Source: Agapetus fuscipes
Lineage: Eukaryota; Arthropoda; Insecta; Trichoptera; Glossosomatidae
Direction: 5' to 3'
DNA: 64,000 nt
NCBI GenBank assembly: GCA_951799405.1
Contig: OX637359.1
Span: 430,201 to 494,200, forward strand
In this document: piece after piece, positions 62,127 to 64,000 of the stretch
Numbering within the stretch: position 1 is the stretch's first letter
Layout of the letters: the number at the start of each line of letters is the position of its first letter
Notes under the pieces: generated by a model
What the model saw: only the letters and a program-made list of their open reading frames with translations
Database searches by the model: none
Told to the model about the DNA's origin: nothing
Position numbers and translations under genes: made by a program

Positions 62127-62384
62127 CTTGACTTGTAGATTGGTATGAGGCTGAGCAAGTATTCTTTAAAAAATGATTCCCTTTACCAATTTCATTCCTG
62201 TTTCATAGTTTAGGTTTTAATTTCGCGCTTACACATGCCGCATGTCGTAATCACAAAATAAACCTAACCTCGCATGAACCTTGCAACTTCTGCCGCCTTT
62301 CTTTGAAACGGGGTGGCATTGGCAAAAGTGAATCAAGTTTTCACAGAATGGGAGGTCAGCCTCACACCAACCTATTAGTCGCGG
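62127..62384. mobile_element. Head-to-tail-inverted pair of element C fragments
   Basis: Forward 5' half 62127-62215 (CCTTGACTTGTAGATTGG to TCCTGTTTCATAG), followed by a reversed copy 62222-62384 (TTCGCGCTTACACATGCCGC to AACCTATTAGTCGCGGAG). Together they form a hairpin-capable unit. Confidence 0.78.
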
Positions 62385-62514
62385 AGTTTATTATTAATAT
62401 TCCTATGCAGTTGTGTTTGTCGAGTTTCTAAGAAGCAGTTTTAACTTTGTATAAAATGGAGAACTCGGGATCAGTGGCGTAACGAGTTTTAAAGTTTCGA
62501 TGGCCTTCGCTTTA

Positions 62515-62680
62515 AAAATATAAATGACCGTCAGCCATTGAGCCTATCCAGCCTTGCAGCAACTGGGTTTTGCTTGAGAATCGGCGCTTTCTATAGCGAC
62601 GACAAAGCTTGCAGAGGGCTCTTGAGATGTGATTCACACAAAAACAGCGCTCACCAAATAAATCATCCTTATACTGTATT
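62515..62680 (+). mobile_element. SINE-A 3' half
   Basis: CAGCCTTGCAGCAACTGGG to CACCAAATAAATCATCCTT. Confidence 0.85.
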
Positions 62681-62739
62681 GTGATGATTTTATCTCGTGT
62701 TCACTTAAAATAAAAATTACGGTTATATTTTTACTTTCT

Positions 62740-63935
62740 TGCTATAGCCGAAGGCTATAAAGAAAGTTATGATTTGGTGTGAAAAATTTTTTTCGAGGAT
62801 TTCACGGAAATGAGTTGTCCTGGTGCAGGACATGCCAAAAAACACTATCTTTCAAAAACGTCCGTCTGTATGTATGTATGTATGTATGTGTGTGTGTCAC
62901 TTTCCAAAGTATAAGACCTAGAGATACCAAATTTTGGCTACATCAATTTTTTTGGATATGTATTAAGTATGAATAACATGGCATTACACCAACTTGAAAA
63001 TTCAAGATGGCTGCCATACAAAAAAAACATAAAATTGCACTTTTCTGAAAAACGGCTCCAAGAATTTTTTTTAAATTTTCAGAGTTGCCATTAATTAATT
63101 TTTAACTTAATAAATTAGTTATGCCAACACTCTTACTAATCTGTGTCTATGGGCTGCCATATGAAAAAAACAAACGATTGTGATTTTCTCGAAAGTTAAG
63201 GGGTCAACAAAAATATAATGTTCTACAATATTATGGACAACATAAATTTCTACAAATTTACAAAAACAATTTTTGAAAAAATAAATATAAAGCACCGTTT
63301 ACACGACCTGAAATATTAAATCGAAAATATTACAAAAACCTATTAAAATTCAAGATATTTAAATTTGTTTTAGATTTGATAGAAAGAACAAGCTTATCAC
63401 TTTAATTCGTTATCATTTTTTTTTTACTTTTTTGAAAATTCAAGATGGCTTCCGAAGAGCTGAAAATTTAAAATGCGATTTTCTCAAAAACGACTCCGAC
63501 GATTTTTTTATTTTTTTTATGAATCCATTTATTTAATAGTGCTATCTAATAATAATAATCATTTCTTCATCATAATCTCGGTTCAGGGAGTTGCTATATA
63601 AAAGAAAAAAATAATGGAAAAATTCTCGGCAGTTAGAGGGTTAATAAAAAAAGAATGTTGAACAAATGTAAAATAATAATAATAACCTATATATTGCCAT
63701 CATTATTTTTTCCAAAAAGTGAATCGAAAGTATAGCCGCCATACAAAGTGAAAATTTTCCATACAAAATGTATTAGCAATTTTCTTGGTAGTCAAAGGGT
63801 TAAAAATAGATAAAAGGCTGCGATTCTTAAAATTTTATAAATACCAATAATAATCAGTCGTTACTTTTTCAAAATATAACTAAAAAGTTAACCCACCATA
63901 CAAAGTACTAGTTTGCATACAGAAGGGTTCAATGA
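62740..63935. repeat. AT-rich modular repeat (CAAGATGGC / CCATACAAA)
   Basis: It starts with the hairpin CTATAGCCGAAGGCTATA (62743). TTGAAAATTCAAGATGGCTGC at 62994 and TTGAAAATTCAAGATGGCTTC at 63431 are each followed by AAACGGCTCCA- or AAACGACTCCGA-type words and by TTAAGGGGTCAA-, TTAGAGGGTTAA- or TCAAAGGGTTAA-type words. CCATACAAA recurs near 63013, 63731, 63760 and 63896. It looks like a long non-coding repeat made of imperfect modules. A TATG microsatellite lies at 62868-62890. Confidence 0.55.
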
Positions 63936-63937
63936 CC

Positions 63938-64000
63938 ATCTATAATAATCCAGAATATAAGTTGCAATGAAAATATAAACATTCAAAACTAATATGAAAT
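63938..64000 (-). mobile_element. Element C, cut by the window edge
   Basis: TCTATAATAATCCAGAATATA then GTTGCAATGAAAATATAAAC resembles the reversed 3' end of C; the rest lies outside the window. Confidence 0.55.

Overview
The window reads as non-coding, repeat-saturated arthropod DNA. An insect is most likely: the non-LTR retrotransposon remnants are of types common in insects, and short runs such as TAGGTAGGTACCTAC are frequent in moth genomes. That assignment is an inference, and Lepidoptera is only a weak preference. I found no convincing host exon, functional tRNA or rRNA gene, CRISPR array or bacterial operon. Almost every long open frame can be explained as a transposon remnant, a tandem repeat without stop codons, or chance.

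Three short interspersed families dominate. I call them SINE-A (tRNA-like head, ATT-rich tail, about 20 copies), SINE-B (a different tRNA-like head, about 320 bp, about 25 copies) and element C (about 250 bp, TAGATT-type 3' tail, about 40 copies on both strands). They join into higher-order forms. Four copies of an A-B dimer share the same junction and the same internal deletion (43595-44087, 50521-51012, 55751-56199, 57922-58419). Two copies of SINE-A carry a full-length 5S rRNA-like head (14326-14759, 25786-26137). Element C sits inside SINE-A at the same target site at two loci, and an eight-copy C array occupies 52300-54090.

The LINE remnants are all 3' ends: a jockey-like reverse transcriptase tail with a 13-bp target-site duplication (TSD) (3204-4041), CR1/L2-like tails (432, 13275, 40122), an RT-tail family with A-rich 3' ends (E: 6161, 10945, 21861, 25583), an RTE-like family with ACAGTT-repeat tails (5115, 9945, 13128, 37940, 40400, 42815, 48620, 56494, 58930), a second RTE-like family (10483, 26281, 43285), and a BovB-like family (31614, 38717), one copy of which has the inversion expected from twin priming. 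DNA elements include a 1.66-kb non-autonomous transposon with 6-bp TSD (23677-25332), a hAT derivative (39442-39896), two inverted-repeat MITEs that share a core, and several foldback elements.

Layout: 1-9.5 kb, SINEs, a jockey insertion, a 77-bp tandem repeat and a 15-bp inverted minisatellite. 9.5-20 kb, LINE tails and dense C/SINE nests. 20-27 kb, hAT-like ends, foldbacks, the 1.66-kb transposon and the 5S-SINE. 27-34 kb, SINE clusters and the 15-bp CATGTG minisatellite. 34-46 kb, LINE tails, hAT and foldbacks. 46-52 kb, AT-rich DNA with scattered SINEs. 52-54 kb, the C array. 54-64 kb, A-B dimers, foldbacks, degenerate tandem repeats and an AT-rich modular repeat running off the right edge. 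Nothing here suggests genes working together; the interest lies in how the repeats are built and moved.
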